The position numbers and the translations under genes were made by a program. From positions 1 to 14,511 of the forward strand of contig CAJBQQ010000126.1 in NCBI GenBank assembly GCA_903957805.1: a stretch of 14,511 nucleotides of DNA, given 5' to 3'. Position 1 is the stretch's first letter; the number at the start of each line of letters is the position of its first letter. Under the pieces are notes generated by a model. That model saw nothing but the letters and a program-made list of their open reading frames with translations, was not told where the DNA came from and made no database searches. Of the stretch, positions 1 through 6,653 are shown piece after piece. The DNA is from an uncultured Pseudomonadota bacterium (lineage in GTDB: Bacteria > Pseudomonadota > Gammaproteobacteria > Burkholderiales > Nitrosomonadaceae).

Positions 1-1613
1 TCGGGAGCGACATTGAGAGGCGCATCTGCCAGAGAGGAGCCAGTTAGTCCATGAAATAGTGATCTCAGGCTATTACCAACACTGAAGGAGAGGTGCCCCA
101 TCAGCGTCCGGTCAAACTCCAGAGAAGCTCGGCCGGTATCGATGTCATTGGCCGCGTGAATTTCCTTAAGTACATAGGGGTGGCAGCGGATCGCCCCCTG
201 CCCGAATATCATCATACTGCGAGTAAGGATATTTGCACCCTCCACCGTGATGCCGACAGGAGTTTGCTGGTAGGTGCGTGCGAGGTAATTGCTGGGACCC
301 ATGCAGATGCCCTTGCCTCCGTGCACATCCATCGCATCATTAATGGTCTGACGGCTGCGCTCAGTGAGATGGTACTTGACGATGGCAGAAATGACAGAGG
401 GTTTCTCCCCTAGGTCGACTGCACCCGCTGTCATCACACGAGCTGCATCCATCATGTACGTATTTCCGCCAATGCGAGCGAGAGCCTCTTCCACCCCCTC
501 GAAACGACCGATGGGCATACCAAACTGGGTCCTGACCCGGCCATACGCACCGCTGGTACGAGCTGCTAGTTTAGCGGCGCCAGTAGCCGTCGCAGGCAAT
601 GAAATCGAGCGACCAGCAGCGAGGCAGTTCATCAGCATGCGCCAACCGATACCGACTCCACCGAGTCCGCCGATCACCCACTCCATCGGGATGAATACAT
701 CCTGACCAGAGTTAGGGCCATTCTGAAAGGCAGCATCGAGCGGGAAATGGCGTCGGCCGATATTGACCCCTGGGGTATTGGTGGGGATTAGTGCTAGTGT
801 AATGCCGAGATCTTTTTTGGTGCCGAGCAGTCCATCCGGGTCGTACAGCTTGAATGCTAATCCCAGCAGTGTCGCGACCGGGCCCAGTGTGATGTAACGC
901 TTTTCCCAGGTGACGCGCATTCCTAGGACATCCTGGCGGCCATTGAATTCGCCCTGACAGACAGTGCCTGAGTCAGGGATTGAGCCGGCATCCGACCCGG
1001 CGCTTGGGCCGGTAAGTGCGAAGCAGGGGACCTCCAATCCCTTCGCTAAGCGGGGTAGGTAATGGTTTTTTTGTTCCTCGGTACCGTAATGCAGCAAGAG
1101 TTCTGCTGGGCCAAGTGAGTTTGGCACCATCACTGTTACTGCCGCCGTGCCACTGCGAGAGCCGATCTTCATCACCACTTCCGAATGGGCAAGCGCAGAA
1201 AATCCATGCCCGCCGTATTGCCTCGGGATGATCATGCCGAAAAAACCATTTTGCTTAATGAATTGCCAGACTTCAGGTGGCAGGTCATGAAGTTCGCGAG
1301 TGATCTTCCACTCGTCCAACATCTCGCACAACTGCTCCACCGGACCGGCGAGGAAGTCCCTCTCCTCGGCCGTCAGTTGAGGCTTGGGGTAGGCTAGGAG
1401 CTTATTCCAGTCGGGCTTGCCGCTGAATAAGTCCCCATCCCACCAAACGGTACCCGCATCTAGAGCCTCCTGTTCGGTCTGCGAGACCTGGGGTAGGATA
1501 TTGCGGAAAATTTTGAGCACAGGGTTTGAAACGAGCGCTCGCCGGAGTGACGGAACAAGCAGAACTGTGCCGACGATGGCGGGCAGTAACAGGAGCAGGG
1601 GGAAAAGAGTCAT
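1..1613 (-). CDS. fadE: FadE-type acyl-CoA dehydrogenase, C-terminus cut by window edge
   Basis: Acyl-CoA dehydrogenase catalysing the first, FAD-dependent step of fatty acid beta-oxidation. The minus-strand frame stays open from the ATG at 1613 to the left edge, giving about 537 codons; E. coli FadE has about 814 residues, so roughly a third is missing. The N-terminus (MTLFPLLLLLPAIVG) is a hydrophobic membrane segment as in FadE. FadE-specific stretches follow: an IPRQYGGHGFS segment, a GPSAGSDAGSIPD segment, TWEKRYITLGPVATLLGLAF, a DVFIPMEWVIGG segment, and VEGANILTRSMMIFGQGA, in which Glu458 sits where the catalytic base of the family lies. The last visible residues (RSLFHGLTGSSL) begin the FadE-specific C-terminal domain. 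A purine-rich AGGAG lies about 14 bases upstream of the start, a rather long spacing. It lies downstream of miaA and a BON-domain lipoprotein gene on the same strand. Identity as the FadE subfamily is recognised from sequence memory and is confident. Confidence 0.93.
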   Translation of the reverse strand, partial: MTLFPLLLLLPAIVGTVLLVPSLRRALVSNPVLKIFRNILPQVSQTEQEALDAGTVWWDGDLFSGKPDWNKLLAYPKPQLTAEERDFLAGPVEQLCEMLDEWKITRELHDLPPEVWQFIKQNGFFGMIIPRQYGGHGFSALAHSEVVMKIGSRSGTAAVTVMVPNSLGPAELLLHYGTEEQKNHYLPRLAKGLEVPCFALTGPSAGSDAGSIPDSGTVCQGEFNGRQDVLGMRVTWEKRYITLGPVATLLGLAFKLYDPDGLLGTKKDLGITLALIPTNTPGVNIGRRHFPLDAAFQNGPNSGQDVFIPMEWVIGGLGGVGIGWRMLMNCLAAGRSISLPATATGAAKLAARTSGAYGRVRTQFGMPIGRFEGVEEALARIGGNTYMMDAARVMTAGAVDLGEKPSVISAIVKYHLTERSRQTINDAMDVHGGKGICMGPSNYLARTYQQTPVGITVEGANILTRSMMIFGQGAIRCHPYVLKEIHAANDIDTGRASLEFDRTLMGHLSFSVGNSLRSLFHGLTGSSLADAPLNVAP

Positions 1614-1725
1614 GGTCGAGATGAGTTCTCCTGCGAAGGTGAGGGAAACTAAGGCATATTAACCTAAACTTGTATCTGGGAACCGGGGAACGGATTTCGT
1701 ATGTGAGCAGCGGTGTTCACGACAA

Positions 1726-2061
1726 TCATTTCATGCTCATCCGGTTATCTACCTTTTTAACGCCTTCTACCAGCCAGGTGAGGGTATTGGCACGATCGAT
1801 CTGGCTCTGAGTTTTAACCAACCCACTCAGCATGATCTCGCCAGCGCGGGCTTCGACCTGCAAGTCCAGTCCGCTGAGTTCCGAGTCAGTTAGTAACGAG
1901 GACTTCACTGTGGAGGTTAGAGTGCTGTCATCCACTAACGCCTTTTTTGGCGGTTCTACCCAGGTCTCATGCACACCCTCACCAAACTTTTGGCATGAGC
2001 TGATGGATAGGATGCCGGTCAGGACCATGACCAGCGGAAGTAACTTGTGGTGATTTTTCAT
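1726..2061 (-). CDS. Small BON-domain lipoprotein
   Basis: Predicted 111-residue secreted lipoprotein. Residues 1-22 (MKNHHKLLPLVMVLTGILSI followed by SS) form a lysine-containing, hydrophobic signal ending in a lipobox (ISSC), so Cys23 would be lipidated and the protein anchored in the envelope. Residues about 45-110 look like one BON (OsmY/nodulation) domain: alternating short helices and strands with a central AGEIMLSGLVKTQSQIDRA segment and a terminal VEGVKKVDNRMSM. BON domains are thought to bind phospholipid or other envelope components; the role of this protein is unknown. I chose the second ATG (2061) because AGAGG lies just upstream of it, whereas the first ATG (2076) has no visible ribosome-binding site. 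It sits 36 bases after miaA and 112 before fadE on the same strand, so co-transcription with miaA is likely. The domain call is moderately sure; no gene name is justified. Confidence 0.85.
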   Translation of the reverse strand: MKNHHKLLPLVMVLTGILSISSCQKFGEGVHETWVEPPKKALVDDSTLTSTVKSSLLTDSELSGLDLQVEARAGEIMLSGLVKTQSQIDRANTLTWLVEGVKKVDNRMSMK

Positions 2062-2097
2062 GATGCCTCTTTTCATGTGATTGAAAGCCAGTGGAAA

Positions 2098-3114
2098 TTA
2101 ATTAAGACATGAGCCCGGTAGCTGTCGCAAACATAAGTTTGCTGCTCTATCCAAAATGACCGCCCGCAGATACATCGATACTTGTTGTGCAAGATCCTGA
2201 GACAGGCAGTCAAACTCATGCAGTCCTTGCATCGGACGAAGCCAGGTGAGTTGGCGTTTAGCCAGTTGGCGGGTGGCGGCTATTCCCATTGACCGCATTT
2301 CATTCATGCTGACTTCTTTATTTAGGTACATCCGTACCTGGCGGTAACCGACACATCGCATTGCAGGGGTATCGGCATCAAATTCAAACTTATCAAGGAG
2401 AGTACGTACTTCGTCAACCAGACCAAGGTTAAGCATCTCGTCGAAGCGGTGTGAAATTCGCTGATGCAGCATCTCGCGTTCACTTGGAATTAGGGCGATA
2501 TGTATAGTCTGATAGGGTAAGTCGACAGATCTGGGCTTTGTCAGGATCTCAGACATTGGTTTGTTGGCGAGGTAACACACCTCCAGTGCGCGCTGGATGC
2601 GCTGACTATCTGTTGACTTAATCCTAGCGGCACTGACAGGGTCGATCTGCTGAAGCTGAAGGTGCATTGCAGGCCAACCGAGATCTTCAGCCATGCTACT
2701 GATAGTCATGCGGAGCTCACTATCTGCAGCGGGTAATTCAGAGAGTCCATGCATCAGTGCTCGAAAATAAAGCATAGTCCCGCCAACAAGAAGCGGGATA
2801 TTGCCGCGCTTGGTGATCTCGCTCATCGCGAGCAGCGCATCATCACGGAACTGTCCTGCGGAATAACGTTCGTATGGCTCGATCAGGTCGATCAAGTGGT
2901 GAGGTATGGCGGTCAGGGTTTCGGTATTAGGTTTGGCGGTACCGATATCCATATGACGGTATACCTGAGCCGAATCCACGCTAACGATTTCCACCGGTAG
3001 ATGGCGAGCGATTTCTAAGGCGACACTACTCTTGCCGCTGGCGGTCGGCCCCATCAGGAAGATCGCGGGAGGGTAGCTAGGATCAGTTTTGAGTATCTGG
3101 TTCAGCGCAGACAT
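2098..3114 (-). CDS. miaA: tRNA dimethylallyltransferase MiaA
   Basis: Transfers a dimethylallyl group from DMAPP to N6 of A37 in tRNAs that read codons starting with U; this is the first step of ms2i6A synthesis and supports reading-frame maintenance. The 338-residue product has the P-loop GPTASGKSS at residues 22-30, followed by the family segments VEIVSVDSAQVYRHMDIGTA, PHHLIDLIEPYERYSAGQFR, VGGTMLYFRALMHGLSELP, SQRIQRALEV and MRCVGYRQV. The family is usually near 310-320 residues; the excess is a short N-terminal extension before the P-loop and a C-terminal tail ending in CLRQLPGSCLN. There is no convincing ribosome-binding site before the ATG at 3114, so translation may begin weakly. It heads a leftward block with the BON lipoprotein gene and fadE, and is divergent from the DAHP synthase gene. 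In many proteobacteria hfq follows miaA; here it does not. Confidence 0.97.
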   Translation of the reverse strand: MSALNQILKTDPSYPPAIFLMGPTASGKSSVALEIARHLPVEIVSVDSAQVYRHMDIGTAKPNTETLTAIPHHLIDLIEPYERYSAGQFRDDALLAMSEITKRGNIPLLVGGTMLYFRALMHGLSELPAADSELRMTISSMAEDLGWPAMHLQLQQIDPVSAARIKSTDSQRIQRALEVCYLANKPMSEILTKPRSVDLPYQTIHIALIPSEREMLHQRISHRFDEMLNLGLVDEVRTLLDKFEFDADTPAMRCVGYRQVRMYLNKEVSMNEMRSMGIAATRQLAKRQLTWLRPMQGLHEFDCLSQDLAQQVSMYLRAVILDRAANLCLRQLPGSCLN

Positions 3115-3290
3115 TTATTTGATCTAGATGAGCCATTAAGTGATGCTCGAATCAACGCGAGAGATTTAGGTCAGCCAGGGAATGCCACGGTGTTATCGCG
3201 CATCCAAATTACTTCTCTAGGCCGAAGTATAGCCCGCCCAACATGATAAAAGCCAGACTCGATGTCGTGGTGGGTGGCGGCCATTTCGGT

Positions 3291-3319
3291 TAGAATTCAT
3301 GCTGATTTACAGCGTAAAT
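3291..3319 (+). promoter_or_regulatory. Possible -10 element and palindrome before DAHP synthase
   Basis: A TAGAAT hexamer at 3291-3296 matches the sigma-70 -10 box in five of six positions, but the -35 region at the proper distance is poor. Just downstream, at 3305-3319, lies a perfect inverted repeat ATTTAC-AGC-GTAAAT. If the -10 is real, the palindrome would overlap the transcription start, a typical repressor position. The half-sites are in the opposite order to a TyrR box (TGTAAA-N6-TTTACA), so I do not call it one. The rest of the 229-base miaA/DAHP synthase gap shows nothing I can name. Confidence 0.3.
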
Positions 3320-3343
3320 TTGACTCTTTTTTGGTAACTTTTC

Positions 3344-4462
3344 ATGATCCTGATCCTTGCCCCGGGCACCCATCCAGATAACGCCGAGTATCAGCAGTTA
3401 CTGGGGCGGCTGTCTAGCATGCCGGGGATTACTACCCGTATACATACCGAGATTGGGATCGAGCAGACCCTGACTGAGATATACCTGATTGGCAATACTA
3501 CGGCCCTGACGCTTGAGGATATGCAAGGACTGCCGTGCGTAGAGAGGGTGGTCCGCGTTTCGGAGGAGTACCGTGTTTTGGGGCGGCACAAGGGGGATGA
3601 CCGGCCTACGCATTTTGATTATAACGGCGTTCGCTTCGGACAAGACACTCTGAACCTATTTGCGGGGTTATGCGCGGTAGATACGCCCGAGCATGTCGAG
3701 ATGATGCTAAGAGCATTACGCGACCACGGCCAGGTCTGTACCCGCATGGGAGCCTACAAGCCTCGCACCAGTCCTTATGCATTTCAGGGACACGGCAAGA
3801 ATTGTCTGCCGTACGTATTCGATTTGGCTGGAAAGTATGGCATCAAGGTCATCTCCATGGAGATCACTCACGAATCGCATGTCGATGAAATTCGTGAGGC
3901 GCTTAATCAGACCGGCAGCCCAGCCGGTGTGATGCTGCAGATTGGTACTCGTAATACGCAGAATTTCGAGCTACTTAAAATCGTTGGCCGCCAGCAGAAC
4001 TTTCCGATTTTGATCAAGCGGGGTTTTGGCATTACCCTAGATGAGTCCCTTAATGCGGCAGAGTACCTGGCCTCTGAAGGTAACCGCAAGGTGGTGTTTG
4101 GCCTACGAGGAATGAAGACCAATATGGCAGACCCTCATCGCAACTTTGTGGATTTCGCTCATGTGCCAGTGGTCAAGCGATTGACTCGCATGCCGGTATG
4201 CATAGACCCATCGCATTCAGTTGGAGCTCGCACCTGTTCCCCGGACGGGATACTCGACATCATGCATGCTACTGCCCAGGGCATCATCGCCGGTGCCAAT
4301 ATGGTGTTGGTGGACTTTCATCCGGTGCCGAGCAAGGCGCTGGTAGACGGGCCTCAGGCATTATTAATCAGAGAGCTTCCGCAGTTTCTGGAAGATGTTC
4401 GCATTGCCCGCGAGGCTTATCTGCAGCGCGCAGCGCTCGCTGAACGGTATTGCCAGGAATAA
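3344..4462 (+). CDS. 3-deoxy-7-phosphoheptulonate (DAHP) synthase, type I-beta-like
   Basis: Condenses phosphoenolpyruvate with erythrose 4-phosphate, the entry step of the shikimate pathway. Residues 1-80 resemble the ferredoxin-like regulatory domain fused to the N-terminus of Thermotoga-type DAHP synthases (compare CVERVVRVSEEYRVLGR at 65-81). The TIM-barrel domain follows: FAGLCAVDT with Cys110, KPRTSPYAFQG at 139-149, LQIGTRNTQNFELLKIVG, LIKRGFG with Lys225, GLRGMKTN with Arg255, IDPSHSVG with His291, and VDFHP with Asp324 followed by Asp335. The Cys, His and second Asp positions match the known metal ligands of the family; the usual Glu ligand is Asp324 here, and the common AGPCSVE motif reads AGLCAVD. 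I recall close relatives in Betaproteobacteria, so this looks like a lineage variant and not damage. The N-terminal domain suggests feedback control by an aromatic amino acid; the effector cannot be read from sequence. The ATG at 3344 has only a weak upstream GG. Confidence 0.93.
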   Translation: MILILAPGTHPDNAEYQQLLGRLSSMPGITTRIHTEIGIEQTLTEIYLIGNTTALTLEDMQGLPCVERVVRVSEEYRVLGRHKGDDRPTHFDYNGVRFGQDTLNLFAGLCAVDTPEHVEMMLRALRDHGQVCTRMGAYKPRTSPYAFQGHGKNCLPYVFDLAGKYGIKVISMEITHESHVDEIREALNQTGSPAGVMLQIGTRNTQNFELLKIVGRQQNFPILIKRGFGITLDESLNAAEYLASEGNRKVVFGLRGMKTNMADPHRNFVDFAHVPVVKRLTRMPVCIDPSHSVGARTCSPDGILDIMHATAQGIIAGANMVLVDFHPVPSKALVDGPQALLIRELPQFLEDVRIAREAYLQRAALAERYCQE

Positions 4463-4502
4463 GGGGCATTAGAACATTTCCTCCGCGGCACAGTTTATTT
4501 TA

Positions 4503-4542
4503 AGACCCTTTCATAGAGTCTTTTCTCTCTTAGGAAAGGTCT
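4503..4542 (+). repeat. Imperfect hairpin between DAHP synthase and btuF-like genes
   Basis: AGACC-(C)-TTTC at 4503-4512 pairs with GAAA-GGTCT at 4534-4542, a nine-pair stem with one bulged C. Inside it, AGAG (4515-4518) can pair with CTCT (4525-4528) around a T-rich loop. No T-run follows, so it is not a standard intrinsic terminator. It could stabilise the 3' end of the upstream message or lie in the leader of the downstream gene. Confidence 0.35.
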
Positions 4543-4565
4543 CTGGCATAAGCCCCGCGTTTCTG

Positions 4566-5438
4566 GTGATGTTGTTTCTGTCCCCGCTATTCTCGTATGT
4601 GCCCATTAGTATAGCCGCCTCGGCAGGGGTCCCGCTAAGGTTGATCGATGACCGCGGCCATAGCATTCAATTGGAGCGTCCCGCAAGGCGCATCATCTCA
4701 CTCTCTCCTAGCATCACCGAGTTGGTATATGCTGCCGGCGCTGGCGACAAGCTCGTGGGAGTGAGTAGTCAGAGTGATTACCCGGCATCTGTAAGAGCCA
4801 TCCCGGAAATTGGGGGTGTGTCTGGGCTTGATCTGGAGAAGCTGATAATGCTTAGACCTGATCTGGTGATTGCGTGGGGTAGTGGTAACGCTGTGGATAT
4901 TGATAGACTCGAAAAACTTGGCTTACCCGTTTTTGTTACGGAAGCGGCTAGACTGGAGGACATCCCGAGGCTGTTACGATTGATTGGGCAGGTGGCCGCA
5001 ACTCCAATCGAGGCCGAGTCCGCAGCACTCTCTTTTGAAACAGAACTTCGAATGATCAAGCAGAGCAATGCTGGTCGGCAGCGCATCAGTGTGTTTCTGC
5101 TGATTTGGAGTCAACCACTAATGACAGTAAATGGCGACCATATTATCAGCGACATTATTAATGTATGTGGTGGGATTAATATATTTGCCACAGCGTCGAC
5201 CTTAGCGCCCATGATTTCGGCTGAAAATTTGTTACAGGCCGACCCTCAGGTCATTATTAGTGGAGTATTACCTGAAAGCGGAGCGGGAGCGCTCTGGCAA
5301 CGGTTTCCACAGATGCGAGCAGTGAGGAATAAGCATTTATTTTTTGTTCACCCTGACTTGCTTCACCGTCAAACGCCACGGATGTTGCAGGCAGTCAAAG
5401 CGGTGTGTATGTACCTAGATCAAGCCCGTTTGGAGTAA
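4566..5438 (+). CDS. BtuF-like periplasmic cobalamin-binding protein
   Basis: Substrate-binding protein of the Periplas_BP_2 family (type III periplasmic binding fold), 290 residues. It aligns from memory with E. coli BtuF: RIISLSPSITELVYAAGAG, VGVSSQSDYP, LEKLIMLRPDLVIAWGSGN, VNGDHIISDIINVCGGINIF and the C-terminal RQTPRMLQAVKAVCMYL. Its likely ligand is cobalamin or a corrinoid, delivered to an ABC importer; iron-chelate binding is the alternative for this fold. The first about 20 residues are hydrophobic and end in AASAG, a plausible signal peptide, but they lack the usual positive n-region. The start is uncertain: GTG at 4566 is followed at once by ATG at 4569, there is no visible ribosome-binding site, and the frame is open back to a TAG at 4470 without another ATG. 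No BtuC or BtuD gene lies beside it and no cobalamin riboswitch is evident upstream. It lies 103 bases after the DAHP synthase gene. Confidence 0.85.
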   Translation: MMLFLSPLFSYVPISIAASAGVPLRLIDDRGHSIQLERPARRIISLSPSITELVYAAGAGDKLVGVSSQSDYPASVRAIPEIGGVSGLDLEKLIMLRPDLVIAWGSGNAVDIDRLEKLGLPVFVTEAARLEDIPRLLRLIGQVAATPIEAESAALSFETELRMIKQSNAGRQRISVFLLIWSQPLMTVNGDHIISDIINVCGGINIFATASTLAPMISAENLLQADPQVIISGVLPESGAGALWQRFPQMRAVRNKHLFFVHPDLLHRQTPRMLQAVKAVCMYLDQARLE

Positions 5439-5549
5439 GAGCATCAATAGGAATGGACATCTTCGCTCGGGAGACGTTACAAATGCTTGTTCAGAAGTTG
5501 AATCCATGGAGAGGTGATCCACTGGATTACAGGCATTCTAAGGGAGTTG

Positions 5550-5577
5550 AGTGCCGCATTTCTCAGAATGCGGTGCT
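5550..5577 (+). repeat. Strong stem-loop in the gap before ispH
   Basis: The gap 5439-5684 (246 bases) holds no recognisable gene. CCGCATT (5554-5560) and AATGCGG (5567-5573) form a perfect seven-pair stem with a six-base loop; outward, two G-U pairs, a G-C and an A-U extend it to eleven pairs. It has no T-run, so a Rho-independent terminator is not supported. AGAATGC on its 3' arm (5565-5571) could pair instead with GCATTCT at 5533-5539, so two exclusive folds are possible. Confidence 0.45.
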
Positions 5578-5672
5578 AGACACTGTTCGGAGTCTGGGCT
5601 CAGATAGGAAAATTTAACTGGAGAGGGGCCCGAATGCTTTAGAATATTCGCCGAATGAGGTCAGATTATTAT

Positions 5673-5676
5673 GGAG
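5673..5676 (+). promoter_or_regulatory. Ribosome-binding site of ispH
   Basis: GGAG, extended to GGAGAA, lies eight bases before the ATG at 5685. It is one of the few canonical Shine-Dalgarno sites in the window and fixes the ispH start. Confidence 0.75.
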
Positions 5677-5684
5677 AATGATCA

Positions 5685-6626
5685 ATGATAAAAGTATTAC
5701 TTGCAAACCCCAGAGGCTTCTGTGCCGGGGTGGATCGCGCGATCGAGATTGTCGAGCGGGCCCTGACCATGCACGGCGCACCAATTTACGTACGCCACGA
5801 GGTGGTTCATAACCGTTTCGTGGTGCAGAATCTTGAAAAAAAGGGGGCAGTATTCGTCGAGAATCTCGACGAAGTGCCCAGCGGCAGCATTCTAATTTTC
5901 AGCGCCCATGGTGTCTCGCATGAGGTGCGTCGCGAGGCTGAGGCACGAAAATTCAAGGTGTTCGACGCCACCTGTCCGCTGGTCACCAAGGTTCATATGG
6001 AAGTCGGAAAGATGCGCGATCAAGGGAGGGAGGTCATCATGATCGGCCACCAGGGGCATCCGGAAGTAGAGGGCACTATGGGGCAAGCAGAGGGGCATGG
6101 CCCGGCGATGTACCTGGTTGAAACAGAAGACGATGTCGCCGACTTACAAGTTAAGAATCCTGACAACTTGGCTTATGTTACTCAGACCACGCTCTCAGTT
6201 GATGATGCCACACGGGTGATTAAGGCCTTAAAAAAACGTTTTCCAAAGATTGTTGGACCGAAAAAAGATGATATTTGTTATGCCACGCAAAATCGTCAAG
6301 ATGCGGTCAAGTTGATGGTAAAGCAATGTGATCTTGTGATTGTGGTCGGTTCTCCCAACAGCTCTAACTCTAACCGTTTGTGTGAGGTTGCGCGAAATGC
6401 CGGTGTGGACTCTTATATGATAGACCGTGCCGAACAATTGCAGGAAGAGTGGCTCGCAGGCAAGGTCCGAATTGGTATCACCGCCGGAGCTTCTGCACCG
6501 GAAGTGTTGGTGCAAGAAGTAATATCACGACTGAAACAGATTGGATCGGAGCAGGAAGGCGGCGTGGTAGTGGAGGAGCTGAGCGGAGTGATTGAGGCAG
6601 TAGTTTTTCCGCTACCCAAGAGTTAA
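5685..6626 (+). CDS. ispH: 4-hydroxy-3-methylbut-2-enyl diphosphate reductase IspH
   Basis: Last enzyme of the MEP isoprenoid pathway; it reduces HMBPP to isopentenyl and dimethylallyl diphosphate using a 4Fe-4S cluster, in the cytoplasm. The 313-residue protein is full length. The three cluster cysteines are visible: Cys13 (NPRGFCAGV), Cys97 (FDATCPLV) and Cys198 (DDICYATQNRQ). Substrate and catalytic residues of the family are also present: His42 (EVVHNRFVV), His75 (SAHGVSHEV), and His125 with Glu127 in GHQGHPEVEGT, each one position beyond the E. coli number. SPNSSNSNRL and ITAGASAPEVLV complete the signature. The MIKVLLANPRGFCAGVDRAI opening and a good Shine-Dalgarno site confirm the start. 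It converges with thiO, leaving only 27 bases between stop codons and no clear terminator. Confidence 0.98.
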   Translation: MIKVLLANPRGFCAGVDRAIEIVERALTMHGAPIYVRHEVVHNRFVVQNLEKKGAVFVENLDEVPSGSILIFSAHGVSHEVRREAEARKFKVFDATCPLVTKVHMEVGKMRDQGREVIMIGHQGHPEVEGTMGQAEGHGPAMYLVETEDDVADLQVKNPDNLAYVTQTTLSVDDATRVIKALKKRFPKIVGPKKDDICYATQNRQDAVKLMVKQCDLVIVVGSPNSSNSNRLCEVARNAGVDSYMIDRAEQLQEEWLAGKVRIGITAGASAPEVLVQEVISRLKQIGSEQEGGVVVEELSGVIEAVVFPLPKS

Positions 6627-6653
6627 TTAGGGCGGTAAGCGAGTGAGCCTTTT

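Noticed and set aside
93..1662. Several plus-strand open frames opposite fadE
   Set aside because: They are antisense shadows of a continuous FadE-coding frame on the minus strand and encode nothing recognisable.
4463..4565. Cobalamin riboswitch upstream of the btuF-like gene
   Set aside because: The space is only 103 bases and I find no B12-box-like conserved core; a full riboswitch would not fit comfortably.
5405..5617. Open frame of about 70 codons (or 54 from the ATG at 5453) between the btuF-like gene and ispH
   Set aside because: It partly overlaps the btuF-like gene, its AGGA is only one base from the inner ATG, and the product resembles no family I know. Treated as chance until shown otherwise.
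6627..6653. Bidirectional intrinsic terminator between the convergent ispH and thiO genes
   Set aside because: Only very short complementary segments (GGC/GCC near TTTT) can be found in the 27 bases; not enough for a stem worth calling.
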